Assembly: GCF_014652215.1 (NCBI RefSeq)
Contig: NZ_BMYJ01000005.1
Span: forward strand, 188,026-252,025
DNA from: Neogemmobacter tilapiae
Lineage (GTDB): Bacteria > Pseudomonadota > Alphaproteobacteria > Rhodobacterales > Rhodobacteraceae
Length of the DNA stretch: 64,000 nt
Direction of reading: 5' to 3'
Position 1 is the first letter of the stretch. Each line of letters begins with the position of its first letter. A program made the position numbers and the translations under genes. The notes under the pieces were generated by a model. The model was not told the origin of the DNA and searched no databases. It saw nothing but the letters and a program-made list of their open reading frames with translations. Shown piece after piece: positions 27,479 to 35,608 of the stretch.

Positions 27479-29799
27479 GCCTGGGCAAACCCCTTCCCCA
27501 CGACGCCGCCCCTCTGCATGTCACGGGCGCGGCGCGTTATGTCGATGACATCCCCCTGCCCGCCGGGGCGCTGCATCTGGCGTTTGGGCTTTCGACGATT
27601 GCAAGGGGCCAGATCACGGCGATGGACCTGACCGCCGTCCGCGCCGCCCCCGGTGTCGTCGCGGTGCTGTCGGCAGAAGATTTCAGCGATATGCCCGACT
27701 GTTCGCCCTCGGCCCATGATGAACCCCTGCTGGCGATGGGGGCGGTGCATTACATGGGGCAGGCGGTTTTCCTTGTGGCAGCGACATCCCATCTGGCCGC
27801 CCGCAAGGCGGCACGTCTGGGCAAGATCAGCTATGCCGAGGAAACCCCGATCCTGACGGTGGATGAGGCTTTGGCGGCCAACAGCCGCTTTGAACAGGGG
27901 CCGATTGTCTGGCAGCGTGGCGATCCTGCGGGGGCGATGGGTTCCGCGGCGCAGATCGTCGAAGGCCGGATGAACATCGGCGGGCAGGAACATTTCTATC
28001 TGGAGGGGCAGGTGGCGGCAGCCGTGCCGCAAGAGGATGGCGTTCTGATCCAATCTTCGACCCAGCATCCGACCGAGATTCAGCACAAGGTGGCCCATGC
28101 GCTGCACCTGTCGATGAGCGCGGTGCGGGTCGAAGTGCGGCGGATGGGCGGCGGCTTTGGCGGCAAGGAAAGCCAAGGGAATGCCTTGGCCATCGCCTGC
28201 GCGGTGGTTGCGGCGCGGACAGGGCGGCCTGCAAAGATGCGCTATGACCGGGATGATGACATGGTCATCACTGGGAAACGGCATGACGCCCGGGTGGAAT
28301 ACCGGGCAGGGGTGGACGATCAGGGCCGCGTGCTGGCGCTGGAATTCCGGCATCTGTTCCGCTGTGGGTGGAGCCAAGACCTGTCGCTTCCGGTGGCCGA
28401 CCGGGCCATGCTGCACGCGGACAACTGCTATCACCTGCCGAACATCCGCATTGAAAGCCACCGGCTGAAAACGAATACCCAAAGTGCCACTGCCTTTCGT
28501 GGCTTTGGCGGACCGCAGGGGATGCTGGGGGTGGAACGGGTGATGGACCATGTGGCGCATCACCTTGGGCTGGACCCGCTGGCGGTGCGGCGGGCGAATT
28601 TCTATGCAGAAGCGGGGGCTTTGCCCCCGCACCCCCAAGGTATTTCCGGCAAGATGAAAGAGGCGCAGACAACGCCTTTTGGCATGCCGGTGACAGATTT
28701 CGTGGGTGGGCAGATTGTGGCGGCGCTGGAGGAAAGCGCGGATTATCAGGCGCGGCGCAAGGCGGTGGCCGATTGGAATGCGGGAAGCGCGATTCTGAAA
28801 AAGGGGCTGGCGCTGACGCCGGTCAAGTTCGGGATTTCCTTTACGCTCACTTGGCTGAACCAAGCAGGGGCCTTGGTGCATGTCTATCAGGATGGCTCGA
28901 TTGCCCTGAACCATGGCGGGACGGAGATGGGGCAGGGTCTGTTCCAGAAAGTGGCGCAGGTGGTGGCGGATGTGTTCGGGGTGGATGCGGCGGCGGTGAA
29001 GATCACGGCGACCGATACGGGCAAGGTTCCGAACACCAGCGCGACGGCGGCCTCGTCCGGGTCTGACCTGAACGGGATGGCGGCGCGGAATGCGGCGATG
29101 GCGATCCGGGACCGCCTGGCCGATTTTCTGGCGGAAAAGCACCAGACCGAGGCGGCGCGCGTGAAATTCCGCGATGGGATGGTGCGGGTGGGGGGCGAGG
29201 AATACGATTTCGCGCGGGTGGCGATGTGGGCCTATCAGGCGCGGATTTCGCTGTCGGCGACGGGCTATTACGCAACGCCGAAAATCACCTGGGACCGGGT
29301 GAAAGGCCAGGGGCGGCCTTTCCTCTATTTCGCCTATGGGGCGGCGGTGTCCGAGGTGGTGGTGGATGGTTTGACGGGGGAATACCGGATCCTGCGGGCG
29401 GATATCCTGCATGATACCGGGGCGTCGCTGAACACGGCCTTGGACATCGGGCAGGTGGAGGGGGCCTATGTGCAGGGGGCGGGTTGGCTGACGACCGAGG
29501 AACTGGTTTGGGACGGCAAGGGGCGGCTGATGACGCATGCGCCGTCGACCTATAAGATTCCGGCAGCCAGCGATGCGCCGCCGGTGTTCAACGTGGCGCT
29601 TTGGGGGCAACCCAACGCCGAGGGGACAGTGGGCAAGTCGAAAGCGGTGGGCGAGCCGCCCTTCATGCTGGGGATTTCGGCGTTGATGGCCTTGTCCGAT
29701 GCGGTGGCGGCCTTTGGCGATGGGTCGGTCTATCCCGATCTGGATGCGCCTGCGACACCGGAGCGGGTTTTGGCCGCGATCGGGCGGCAACATGTTTGA
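27475..29799 (+). CDS. xdhB: xanthine dehydrogenase, molybdopterin subunit
   Basis: Large subunit of 774 residues holding the Mo-pterin site that hydroxylates hypoxanthine and xanthine. Conserved pieces include [21 protein letters not shown], the substrate-pocket segment [20 protein letters not shown], and VGEPPFMLG near the C-terminus with the catalytic glutamate. A family A palindromic repeat is read in frame around residues 380-396 ([19 protein letters not shown]), in a surface loop before TTPFGMPV. Start overlaps xdhA; the stop overlaps xdhC. Confidence 0.96.
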   Translation: MSLGKPLPHDAAPLHVTGAARYVDDIPLPAGALHLAFGLSTIARGQITAMDLTAVRAAPGVVAVLSAEDFSDMPDCSPSAHDEPLLAMGAVHYMGQAVFLVAATSHLAARKAARLGKISYAEETPILTVDEALAANSRFEQGPIVWQRGDPAGAMGSAAQIVEGRMNIGGQEHFYLEGQVAAAVPQEDGVLIQSSTQHPTEIQHKVAHALHLSMSAVRVEVRRMGGGFGGKESQGNALAIACAVVAARTGRPAKMRYDRDDDMVITGKRHDARVEYRAGVDDQGRVLALEFRHLFRCGWSQDLSLPVADRAMLHADNCYHLPNIRIESHRLKTNTQSATAFRGFGGPQGMLGVERVMDHVAHHLGLDPLAVRRANFYAEAGALPPHPQGISGKMKEAQTTPFGMPVTDFVGGQIVAALEESADYQARRKAVADWNAGSAILKKGLALTPVKFGISFTLTWLNQAGALVHVYQDGSIALNHGGTEMGQGLFQKVAQVVADVFGVDAAAVKITATDTGKVPNTSATAASSGSDLNGMAARNAAMAIRDRLADFLAEKHQTEAARVKFRDGMVRVGGEEYDFARVAMWAYQARISLSATGYYATPKITWDRVKGQGRPFLYFAYGAAVSEVVVDGLTGEYRILRADILHDTGASLNTALDIGQVEGAYVQGAGWLTTEELVWDGKGRLMTHAPSTYKIPAASDAPPVFNVALWGQPNAEGTVGKSKAVGEPPFMLGISALMALSDAVAAFGDGSVYPDLDAPATPERVLAAIGRQHV
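28611..28664 (+). repeat. family A palindromic repeat inside xdhB
   Basis: The stem GCGGGGGC (28612-28619) and GCCCCCGC (28623-28630) is followed by ACCCCCAAGGTATTTCCGGC and AAGATGAAAGAG. The tail AAGGTATTT..GGCAAGATGAA.GAG is shared with the inverted copy in xdhA. Here the element has the same orientation as the gene and encodes a loop of about 18 residues. Confidence 0.85.
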
Positions 29800-30874
29800 C
29801 CGCGACGCCCTGATCGCCGCCTGTCGGGCACAGGGGCTGGTGGCCCGTGTGGTGGTGGCGGGGGTCAAGGGTTCCGCCCCGCGGGAGGTGGGGGCGGCGA
29901 TGCTGGTTTGGAACGGCGGCCAGTCGGGGACGATTGGCGGCGGCGCTTTGGAGTTTCAGGCGGCCGAAGCGGCGCGTCTGGCCTTGGCAAGTCCGCCACC
30001 CCAGCCCTCCCCACAAGGGGCAGGGCGGTTGATCCATCACGCCCTGGGGCCGGACCTGGGCCAGTGCTGCGGCGGGGCGGTGTCGCTGTTGACCGAGGTT
30101 TACGATCTGCCCCGTGCTTTGGCTTTACCCGTTGATGTCATCGCCCGCCCCGTGGCCCCCCCACCCCATCCCTCCCCCACAGGGGGGGAGGGGGGCGCGA
30201 TGAACCCAAGTCACAAGTGGCAACAGACGGAAGCCGGGAAGCCCCTCCCCCCTCGTGGGGGAGGATGGGAGGGGGGGCTAGCCCCCAGCGCCATGCCTTT
30301 GGCCGTCAAGCGCATCCTTGGCCGGGCAAGGGGCGAAGGCTTCCGCCCCGCAGCCAGCCTTGTTCAGGGCTGGTTCGTCGAACCCGTTTCTCAGCCGCAA
30401 AGGCGGCTTTGGATCTGGGGCGCGGGCCATGTCGGTCGCGCTTTGGTGCAGGTGCTGGCCCCCCTTCCGGGGCTAGAAATTCAATGGGCCGATGTCGCCG
30501 CCGACCGCTTTCCCGCCGACGCGCCAAGCAACGTCACCACCCAAGCCACCCAAGACCTTCCCGCCCTGATGGCCCAGGCCCAACCCGGTGACGAACACCT
30601 TATCCTCACCTTCTCGCACGCCCTTGATCTTGCCCTTTGCGATGCGGCCCTCCGCAAAGGCTTTGCCGCCTGCGGCTTGATCGGCTCCCACAGCAAATGG
30701 GCGCGGTTTCAAAGCCGCCTGCGGGCGCTTGGCCATACAGATGCCCAAATTTCGCGCATTGCCTGTCCAATAGGCGATACCTCTCTTGGAAAGCATCCCC
30801 AAGCCATTGCCATTGGCGTGGCAGGCGGGTTTCTAAGGGGGCAAGGGGCAGTGGAAACGGCGGTTCGGGCATGA
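29792..30874 (+). CDS. xdhC: xanthine dehydrogenase accessory protein, enlarged by palindromic repeats
   Basis: XdhC of 360 residues, which binds molybdopterin cofactor and inserts the sulfurated form into XdhB. The N-terminal domain (VVAGVKGSAPREVGAAMLV, GTIGGGALEFQAAEAARLAL, GQCCGGAVSLLTE) and the C-terminal Rossmann part (LWIWGAGHVGRALVQVL, ACGLIGSHSKWARF, HPQAIAIGVAGGFL) are intact. Between them, proline/glycine-rich segments at about residues 67-78 and 121-165 are encoded by family B palindromic repeats and make the protein longer than usual for XdhC. Start 29792 overlaps xdhB; the last codon overlaps the ABC transporter gene (ATGA). Confidence 0.93.
   Translation: MFDRDALIAACRAQGLVARVVVAGVKGSAPREVGAAMLVWNGGQSGTIGGGALEFQAAEAARLALASPPPQPSPQGAGRLIHHALGPDLGQCCGGAVSLLTEVYDLPRALALPVDVIARPVAPPPHPSPTGGEGGAMNPSHKWQQTEAGKPLPPRGGGWEGGLAPSAMPLAVKRILGRARGEGFRPAASLVQGWFVEPVSQPQRRLWIWGAGHVGRALVQVLAPLPGLEIQWADVAADRFPADAPSNVTTQATQDLPALMAQAQPGDEHLILTFSHALDLALCDAALRKGFAACGLIGSHSKWARFQSRLRALGHTDAQISRIACPIGDTSLGKHPQAIAIGVAGGFLRGQGAVETAVRA
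29995..30028 (+). repeat. family B GC-rich palindromic repeat, copy 1 (in xdhC)
   Basis: Contains CACCCCAGCCCTCCCCACAA followed by GGGGCAGGG; the CCCTCCCC and GGGG arms form a hairpin. It is read in frame as SPPPQPSPQGAG. The core CACCCCAnCCCTCCCC recurs in copy 2. Confidence 0.7.
30155..30196 (+). repeat. family B GC-rich palindromic repeat, copy 2 (in xdhC)
   Basis: CCCCCCCACCCCATCCCTCC is followed by CCCACAGGGGGGGAGGGGGG. The CCTCCCCC and GGGGGGAGG halves form a hairpin. Encodes PPPHPSPTGGEGG. It is mirrored by copy 3 forty bases downstream. Confidence 0.78.
30236..30281 (-). repeat. family B GC-rich palindromic repeat, copy 3, inverted (in xdhC)
   Basis: Read on the minus strand it gives CCCCCCTCCCATCCTCCCCC, then ACGAGGGGGGAGGGGC, matching copy 2 in opposite orientation. 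It encodes KPLPPRGGGWEGG. The two facing copies could pair into one long stem in the transcript. Confidence 0.78.
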
Positions 30875-32394
30875 GTGATCTGTTGCGCATCGAAGGCTTG
30901 GGCAAGACCTATCCGGGGGTCGTGGCCAATGCCGATGTGTCTTTTGCGATCCGCCCCGGCGAAATCCATGCGCTTTTGGGCGAAAACGGCGCGGGGAAAT
31001 CCACCCTCGTCAAGATGATCTATGGCCTTGTCCGCCCCGACACCGGCCGCATGACCCTGCACGCCCAAGCCTATGCCCCGACCGAACCCCGCGCTGCCCG
31101 TGCCTCTGGCGTCGCCATGGTGTTCCAGCATTTCAACCTGTTCGAGGCGCTGACCGTCGCTGAAAACGTCGCCCTTGGCATGGAAAACCCACCGCCGATG
31201 AAAACGCTTTCCGCCCGCATCGCCCAGGTTTCGGGCGACTACGGCCTGCCGCTGGATCCGGCGCGCCGCGTGGGCGATCTGTCCGCAGGCGAACGCCAGC
31301 GCGTCGAAATCATCCGCTGCCTGCTGCAATCGCCCCGCCTCTTGATCATGGACGAACCGACCAGCGTGCTGACGCCACAAGAGGTGGCCATCCTGTTCGC
31401 CACCCTGCGAAAACTGGCCGCCGAGGGCGTTTCGATCCTCTATATCAGCCACAAGCTGGAAGAAATTCGCAGCCTCTGCGATGGGGCCACGATCCTGCGT
31501 CGGGGCCGGGTGGTGGCCTCCTGCACCCCGCGCGACAAGACCGCCGGGGAACTGGCCGAAATGATGGTCGGCTCCGCCCTTTCCGCCCCCGCCCGCCAGC
31601 CGGGGGCAAAGGGCGATGTGGCGCTTGAGGTGGCGGGCCTCTCGCTCGCTTCGCCCATCGCCTTTGGCACCGCCCTGAAAGACATCCGCTTTGCGGTCCG
31701 CAAGGGCGAGGTGCTGGGCATCGCCGGGGTCGCGGGCAACGGACAGGACGAATTGTTGCTGGCCCTGTCAGGCGAATTGCGCACGGCACCCGGCATGGTG
31801 CGGATCGGCGGCAAGGACGCCGGGGCCCTGCGCCCCACCCAACGCCGCGCTTTGGGGCTGGTGGCCGCACCCGAGGAACGCTTGGGCCATGCCGCAGCCC
31901 CCGACATGACGCTGACCGAAAACGCGCTGCTGTCTGGCGCTTTGCGGCGCGGCCTTCTGGGCCGGGGCGGTTTTCTGCGCTGGGGGCAGGCCAAGGATTT
32001 TGCCAGCGAAATCATCGCCTCATTCGATGTGCGCACACCGGGGCCGGGCGCTGCGGCCCGGTCCTTGTCGGGCGGAAACCTGCAAAAATTCGTGGTGGGC
32101 CGCGAACTCTTGCAATCCCCTTCGGTCGTTGTGGTGAACCAACCCACCTGGGGCGTCGATGCCTCCGCCGCCGCGTCCATCCGCCAAGCGCTGCTCGACC
32201 GGGCGGCGCAGGGGGCGGCTGTGGTGGTGATCAGTCAGGATTTGGATGAATTGCTCGAAATTTCCGACAGCTTCGCCGCGCTGAACGGCGGGCGTCTTTC
32301 GGCCCCCCGTCCGGCGCAGGGCCTGACCGTCGAAGAAATCGGCCTGATGATGGGCGGCGCGCATGGGATGGAGGTGGCGCATGCTTCGGCTTGA
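30871..32394 (+). CDS. ABC transporter ATPase, BMP-dependent nucleoside/purine uptake
   Basis: Double ABC-domain ATPase of 507 residues, as used by sugar- and nucleoside-type importers (NupA/YufO-like). The first domain has GENGAGKSTLVKMIYG (Walker A), LSAGERQRVEIIRCLL (signature) and LLIMDEPTSVLTP (Walker B). The second has the degenerate GVAGNGQDELLLALSG and LSGGNLQKFVVGREL. The start overlaps the xdhC stop (ATGA), so transport is translationally coupled to xanthine dehydrogenase. A purine such as xanthine, hypoxanthine or a nucleoside is the likely substrate. Confidence 0.92.
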   Translation: MSDLLRIEGLGKTYPGVVANADVSFAIRPGEIHALLGENGAGKSTLVKMIYGLVRPDTGRMTLHAQAYAPTEPRAARASGVAMVFQHFNLFEALTVAENVALGMENPPPMKTLSARIAQVSGDYGLPLDPARRVGDLSAGERQRVEIIRCLLQSPRLLIMDEPTSVLTPQEVAILFATLRKLAAEGVSILYISHKLEEIRSLCDGATILRRGRVVASCTPRDKTAGELAEMMVGSALSAPARQPGAKGDVALEVAGLSLASPIAFGTALKDIRFAVRKGEVLGIAGVAGNGQDELLLALSGELRTAPGMVRIGGKDAGALRPTQRRALGLVAAPEERLGHAAAPDMTLTENALLSGALRRGLLGRGGFLRWGQAKDFASEIIASFDVRTPGPGAAARSLSGGNLQKFVVGRELLQSPSVVVVNQPTWGVDASAAASIRQALLDRAAQGAAVVVISQDLDELLEISDSFAALNGGRLSAPRPAQGLTVEEIGLMMGGAHGMEVAHASA

Positions 32395-33463
32395 AAAACG
32401 CCCCGCCCCCTCCCGCTTCTGGCTTTGGGCCGCCCCCATCGTGGCCGTGCTTTGCACGATGGTCGCCGGGGGCCTGATGTTCGCAGCCCTCGGCAAGAAC
32501 CCCATCGAGGCGCTAAGGACAATCTTTTGGGAGCCGCTCTTTGGCGAACTCGCGTGGTATTTCCGCGGCCAGTTGCTGCTCAAGGCCGGGCCCCTGGTGC
32601 TGATCGCCATCGGTCTGGCCATGGGCTATCGCGCCGGAATCTGGAACATCGGGGCCGAGGGGCAATACATCATCGGGGCCGTCGTCGGAGCCTCTGTGGG
32701 CCTAGCCTTTTACCCCGCCGAACATTGGTTCATCTTTCCGCTGGCCATCCTTGCCGGGGCCTTGGGCGGCATGACTTGGGGTCTGATCCCCGCCATCCTG
32801 CGCGTCAAATTCCGCACCAACGAAATCCTCGTTTCGCTCATGCTGGTCTATGTCGCGCAAACCATTCTCGCGATGGCCGCCTTGGGCTTTCTCCGCAACC
32901 CCGAGGGCAACAATTTCCCCGGCAGCCGCAACCTTTCGCAATACCCCGCGACGGCGAACCCTGAGTTGATCAGCGGCACGGGCCTGCATTGGGGCGTGGT
33001 GACGGCCTTGATCGTGGTGCTGTTGGGCTGGCTGATCCTGTCGCGCCACCGCTTTGGCTTTGAAATCCGGCTCGCCGGACAAGCCCCCCGCGCCGCCCGC
33101 TTTGCAGGCGTGAATCCCGACCGGATGGTGCTGATCTGTCTGGGCCTTTCCGGCGCTTTGGCGGGGCTTGCGGGGATATTCGAGGTGACAGGCCCTTCAG
33201 GCATCATCAGCCCCGATTTCAACGTCGGCTACGGCTTTACCGCCATCATCGTGGCCTTTCTGGGCCGCCTGCATCCGGTGGGCATTCTGCTGGCCGGGTT
33301 GTTGATGGCGCTGACCTATATCGGCGGGGAGTATGCCGCGACCAATCTGGGCCTGCCTTCGGCCGCCGTGCAGGCCTTTCAGGGGATGCTCTTGTTCTTC
33401 CTGCTGGCGCTGGATGTCTTCGGGAATTACCGGCTGCGGTTTGGTTCTGGGAGGGCGGTCTAA
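32381..33463 (+). CDS. ABC transporter permease 1, nucleoside/purine type
   Basis: Membrane subunit of 360 residues in the BPD_transp_2 family (NupB/YufP-like), with about nine to ten helices. The conserved cytoplasmic segment YRAGIWNIGAEGQYIIGA follows the first helices, and RFAGVNPDRMV precedes the later ones. The ATG at 32381 overlaps the ATPase gene by 14 bases and fits the frame best. It would form a heterodimeric channel with the permease encoded next. Confidence 0.9.
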   Translation: MLRLEKRPAPSRFWLWAAPIVAVLCTMVAGGLMFAALGKNPIEALRTIFWEPLFGELAWYFRGQLLLKAGPLVLIAIGLAMGYRAGIWNIGAEGQYIIGAVVGASVGLAFYPAEHWFIFPLAILAGALGGMTWGLIPAILRVKFRTNEILVSLMLVYVAQTILAMAALGFLRNPEGNNFPGSRNLSQYPATANPELISGTGLHWGVVTALIVVLLGWLILSRHRFGFEIRLAGQAPRAARFAGVNPDRMVLICLGLSGALAGLAGIFEVTGPSGIISPDFNVGYGFTAIIVAFLGRLHPVGILLAGLLMALTYIGGEYAATNLGLPSAAVQAFQGMLLFFLLALDVFGNYRLRFGSGRAV

Positions 33464-34389
33464 TGCTCGGCGGAATTGATCCTTTCATCCTCATCGCCTC
33501 GCTCATCGCGGCCTCTGTTCCCATTCTGCTCGCCGCCTTGGGCGAGGCTGTCGTCGAACGTGCCGGGGTGCTGAACTTGGGCGTCGAGGGCATGATGATC
33601 ATGGGGGCCGTCACCGGCTTTATGGTTTCTGTCGCCACAGGTTCCCCCCTGCTCGGCTTTCTGGCCGCCATGGCGGGGGCCATGGCGCTTAGCCTCATCT
33701 TCGCCTTCCTCACCCAAGTCATGCTCGCCAATCAGGTCGCCTCGGGCCTTGCCCTCACCCTTTTCGGCCTTGGCTTCTCCTCCTTGCTTGGCCAGGGCTA
33801 TGTCGGCGTCAAACCGCCCCTCACCACCGCCGTTCCCTTTGGCCCCTTGGCAGATCTGCCGGTCATTGGTGAAATCCTCTTCAGCCATGACTGGATCACC
33901 TATCTGTCCCTTGCCCTTGTCGGCCTTGTCTGGTTCGTTCTGAACCGCACCCGCACCGGCCTGATCCTGCGCGCCGTGGGCGAGAATGCCGAGGCGGCGC
34001 ATGGTCTGGGCTACAAGGTCCGCCGCATCCGCCTGCTCGCCATCCTGTTCGGGGCTGCCCTCGCGGGCTTGGGCGGGGCCTACATCAGCCTTGTTCGCGT
34101 CCCACAATGGACCGATGGCATCACCGCCGGTGCGGGCTGGATCGCGCTGGCTATTGTCGTCTTTGCCAGCTGGCGGCCGCTGCGCGTGCTGGCGGGCGCA
34201 TGGCTTTTCGGCGGCCTCACCGTCTTGCAACTGAACCTCCAGGCCGCCGGATCGGGGATTCCCGTCGAATACTTGTCGATGGCCCCCTATCTGATAACCA
34301 TCATCGTGCTGGTCCTGATTTCTTCCGGCAAGGGACGCGCCTTAGACGCCCCTGCCGCACTCGGCCAAAATTTCCATGCCTCGCGTTGA
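33463..34389 (+). CDS. ABC transporter permease 2, nucleoside/purine type
   Basis: Second membrane subunit of 308 residues (NupC/YufQ-like). The family segment ERAGVLNLGVEGMMIMGA is near the N-terminus, and GENAEAAHGLGYKVRRIRLLAILFG is the coupling region. It begins on the last base of the preceding stop codon. The BMP binding-protein gene follows after 26 bases. Confidence 0.9.
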   Translation: MLGGIDPFILIASLIAASVPILLAALGEAVVERAGVLNLGVEGMMIMGAVTGFMVSVATGSPLLGFLAAMAGAMALSLIFAFLTQVMLANQVASGLALTLFGLGFSSLLGQGYVGVKPPLTTAVPFGPLADLPVIGEILFSHDWITYLSLALVGLVWFVLNRTRTGLILRAVGENAEAAHGLGYKVRRIRLLAILFGAALAGLGGAYISLVRVPQWTDGITAGAGWIALAIVVFASWRPLRVLAGAWLFGGLTVLQLNLQAAGSGIPVEYLSMAPYLITIIVLVLISSGKGRALDAPAALGQNFHASR

Positions 34390-34415
34390 AGGCACAAAAA
34401 AAGGGGAGACGATCT

Positions 34416-35507
34416 ATGAAACGCAGAACCGTTCTGATGGGGGGCGCTGCCGCCACCCTGTCGCTGTCGATGGGCGCGCGCGCCGTGCTGGCCCAAGAAG
34501 GCCCGCTGAAAGTCGGCTTTATCTATGTCGGCCCCGTGGGCGATGGCGGCTGGACCTATCAGCATGACGTCGGCCGGTTGGAGATGGTCGAGGCGATTGG
34601 CGCGGACAAGGTGGAAACCGTGTTCCAGGAAAGCGTGCCCGAAGGGCCGGACGCCGAACGCGCCATCACCCAGATGGTTCTGGGCGGGGCCAAGCTGATC
34701 TTTACCACGTCCTTCGGCTATATGGACCCGACGATCAACGTCGCCGCCAAATTCCCGGATGTGAAGTTTGAACATGCGACGGGCTATAAGCGCGCCGACA
34801 ACGTGTCGACCTATGACTCGCGTTTCTACGAAGGCCGCGCCGTCATTGGCACGATCGCGGGCCGCATGACCAAGTCGAACAAGATCGGCTATATCGGCTC
34901 CTTCCCGATCCCCGAGGTCATCCAAGGCATCAACTCCTCGTTCCTGCACGCCAAAAAGGTGAACCCGGCGGTGGAGCTTTCGGTGGTCTGGGCCTTTACC
35001 TGGTTCGATCCGGCGAAAGAGGCCGATGCCGCCAAGGCGCTGATCGACCAGGGCGTCGATGTGATCATCCAGCACACCGACAGCACCGCCCCCCATGCCG
35101 AAGCGCAAAAGACGCCGGGCGTGATCACCTTTGGCCAAGCCTCGGACATGTCTGCCTTTGCGCCCTCGCCCCGCGTGGCGTCGATCATCGACAACTGGGG
35201 GCCCTATTACACGAAACGCGTGCAGGCGGTTCTGGACGGTTCGTGGAAATCCGAAGGCACTTGGGGCGGCATGAAGGATGGCCATGTGTTGATCGGGCCG
35301 ATCACCGAGGCGGTTCCCGCCGAAGTGAAGGCCGAGGCCGAAAAGATGATCGCCGACATCACGGCGGGCACTTATCACCCCTTCACCGGGCCGATCAACA
35401 AGCAGGACGGCTCGGTCTGGCTGGCCGATGGCGTTGTGGCGACCGATGAGGAACTGTCGGGTCTGAACTTCTATGTCGAAGGCATCGTGGGCGATATCCC
35501 AAGCTGA
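34416..35507 (+). CDS. BMP family periplasmic nucleoside/purine-binding protein
   Basis: Binding protein of 363 residues in the BmpA/Med family. The N-terminal signal has a KRRTVLMGG twin-arginine-like start and an AVLAQ cleavage site, with no lipobox, so it should be soluble in the periplasm rather than a lipoprotein like many Gram-positive members. Core segments are VGPVGDGGWTYQHDVG, VFQESVPEGPDAERAI, and IIQHTDSTAPHAEA. AGGGGAG lies ahead of the ATG at 34416. It captures the ligand for the two permeases upstream. Ligand identity is inferred from linkage to xdhABC. Confidence 0.9.
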   Translation: MKRRTVLMGGAAATLSLSMGARAVLAQEGPLKVGFIYVGPVGDGGWTYQHDVGRLEMVEAIGADKVETVFQESVPEGPDAERAITQMVLGGAKLIFTTSFGYMDPTINVAAKFPDVKFEHATGYKRADNVSTYDSRFYEGRAVIGTIAGRMTKSNKIGYIGSFPIPEVIQGINSSFLHAKKVNPAVELSVVWAFTWFDPAKEADAAKALIDQGVDVIIQHTDSTAPHAEAQKTPGVITFGQASDMSAFAPSPRVASIIDNWGPYYTKRVQAVLDGSWKSEGTWGGMKDGHVLIGPITEAVPAEVKAEAEKMIADITAGTYHPFTGPINKQDGSVWLADGVVATDEELSGLNFYVEGIVGDIPS

Positions 35508-35517
35508 TCTGAAAAGG

Positions 35518-35573
35518 CCGGGGGGCTTCACGCCCCCCGGACCCCCCGTGGGATATTTTTGAAGAAAAGATGG
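35518..35573 (+). repeat. family A palindromic repeat in intergenic position, probable terminator
   Basis: CCGGGGGGC (35518-35526), loop TTCAC, GCCCCCCGG (35532-35540), then ACCCCCCGTGGGATATTTTTG and an A-rich tail. The stem and the T-run make it a plausible terminator of the BMP operon. Stem, ACCCCC box and TATTTTTG match the copies inside xdhA and xdhB. Confidence 0.8.
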
Positions 35574-35608
35574 GGGCATGGGATGCCCCTTTTTTATGAG
35601 GTCAGACA

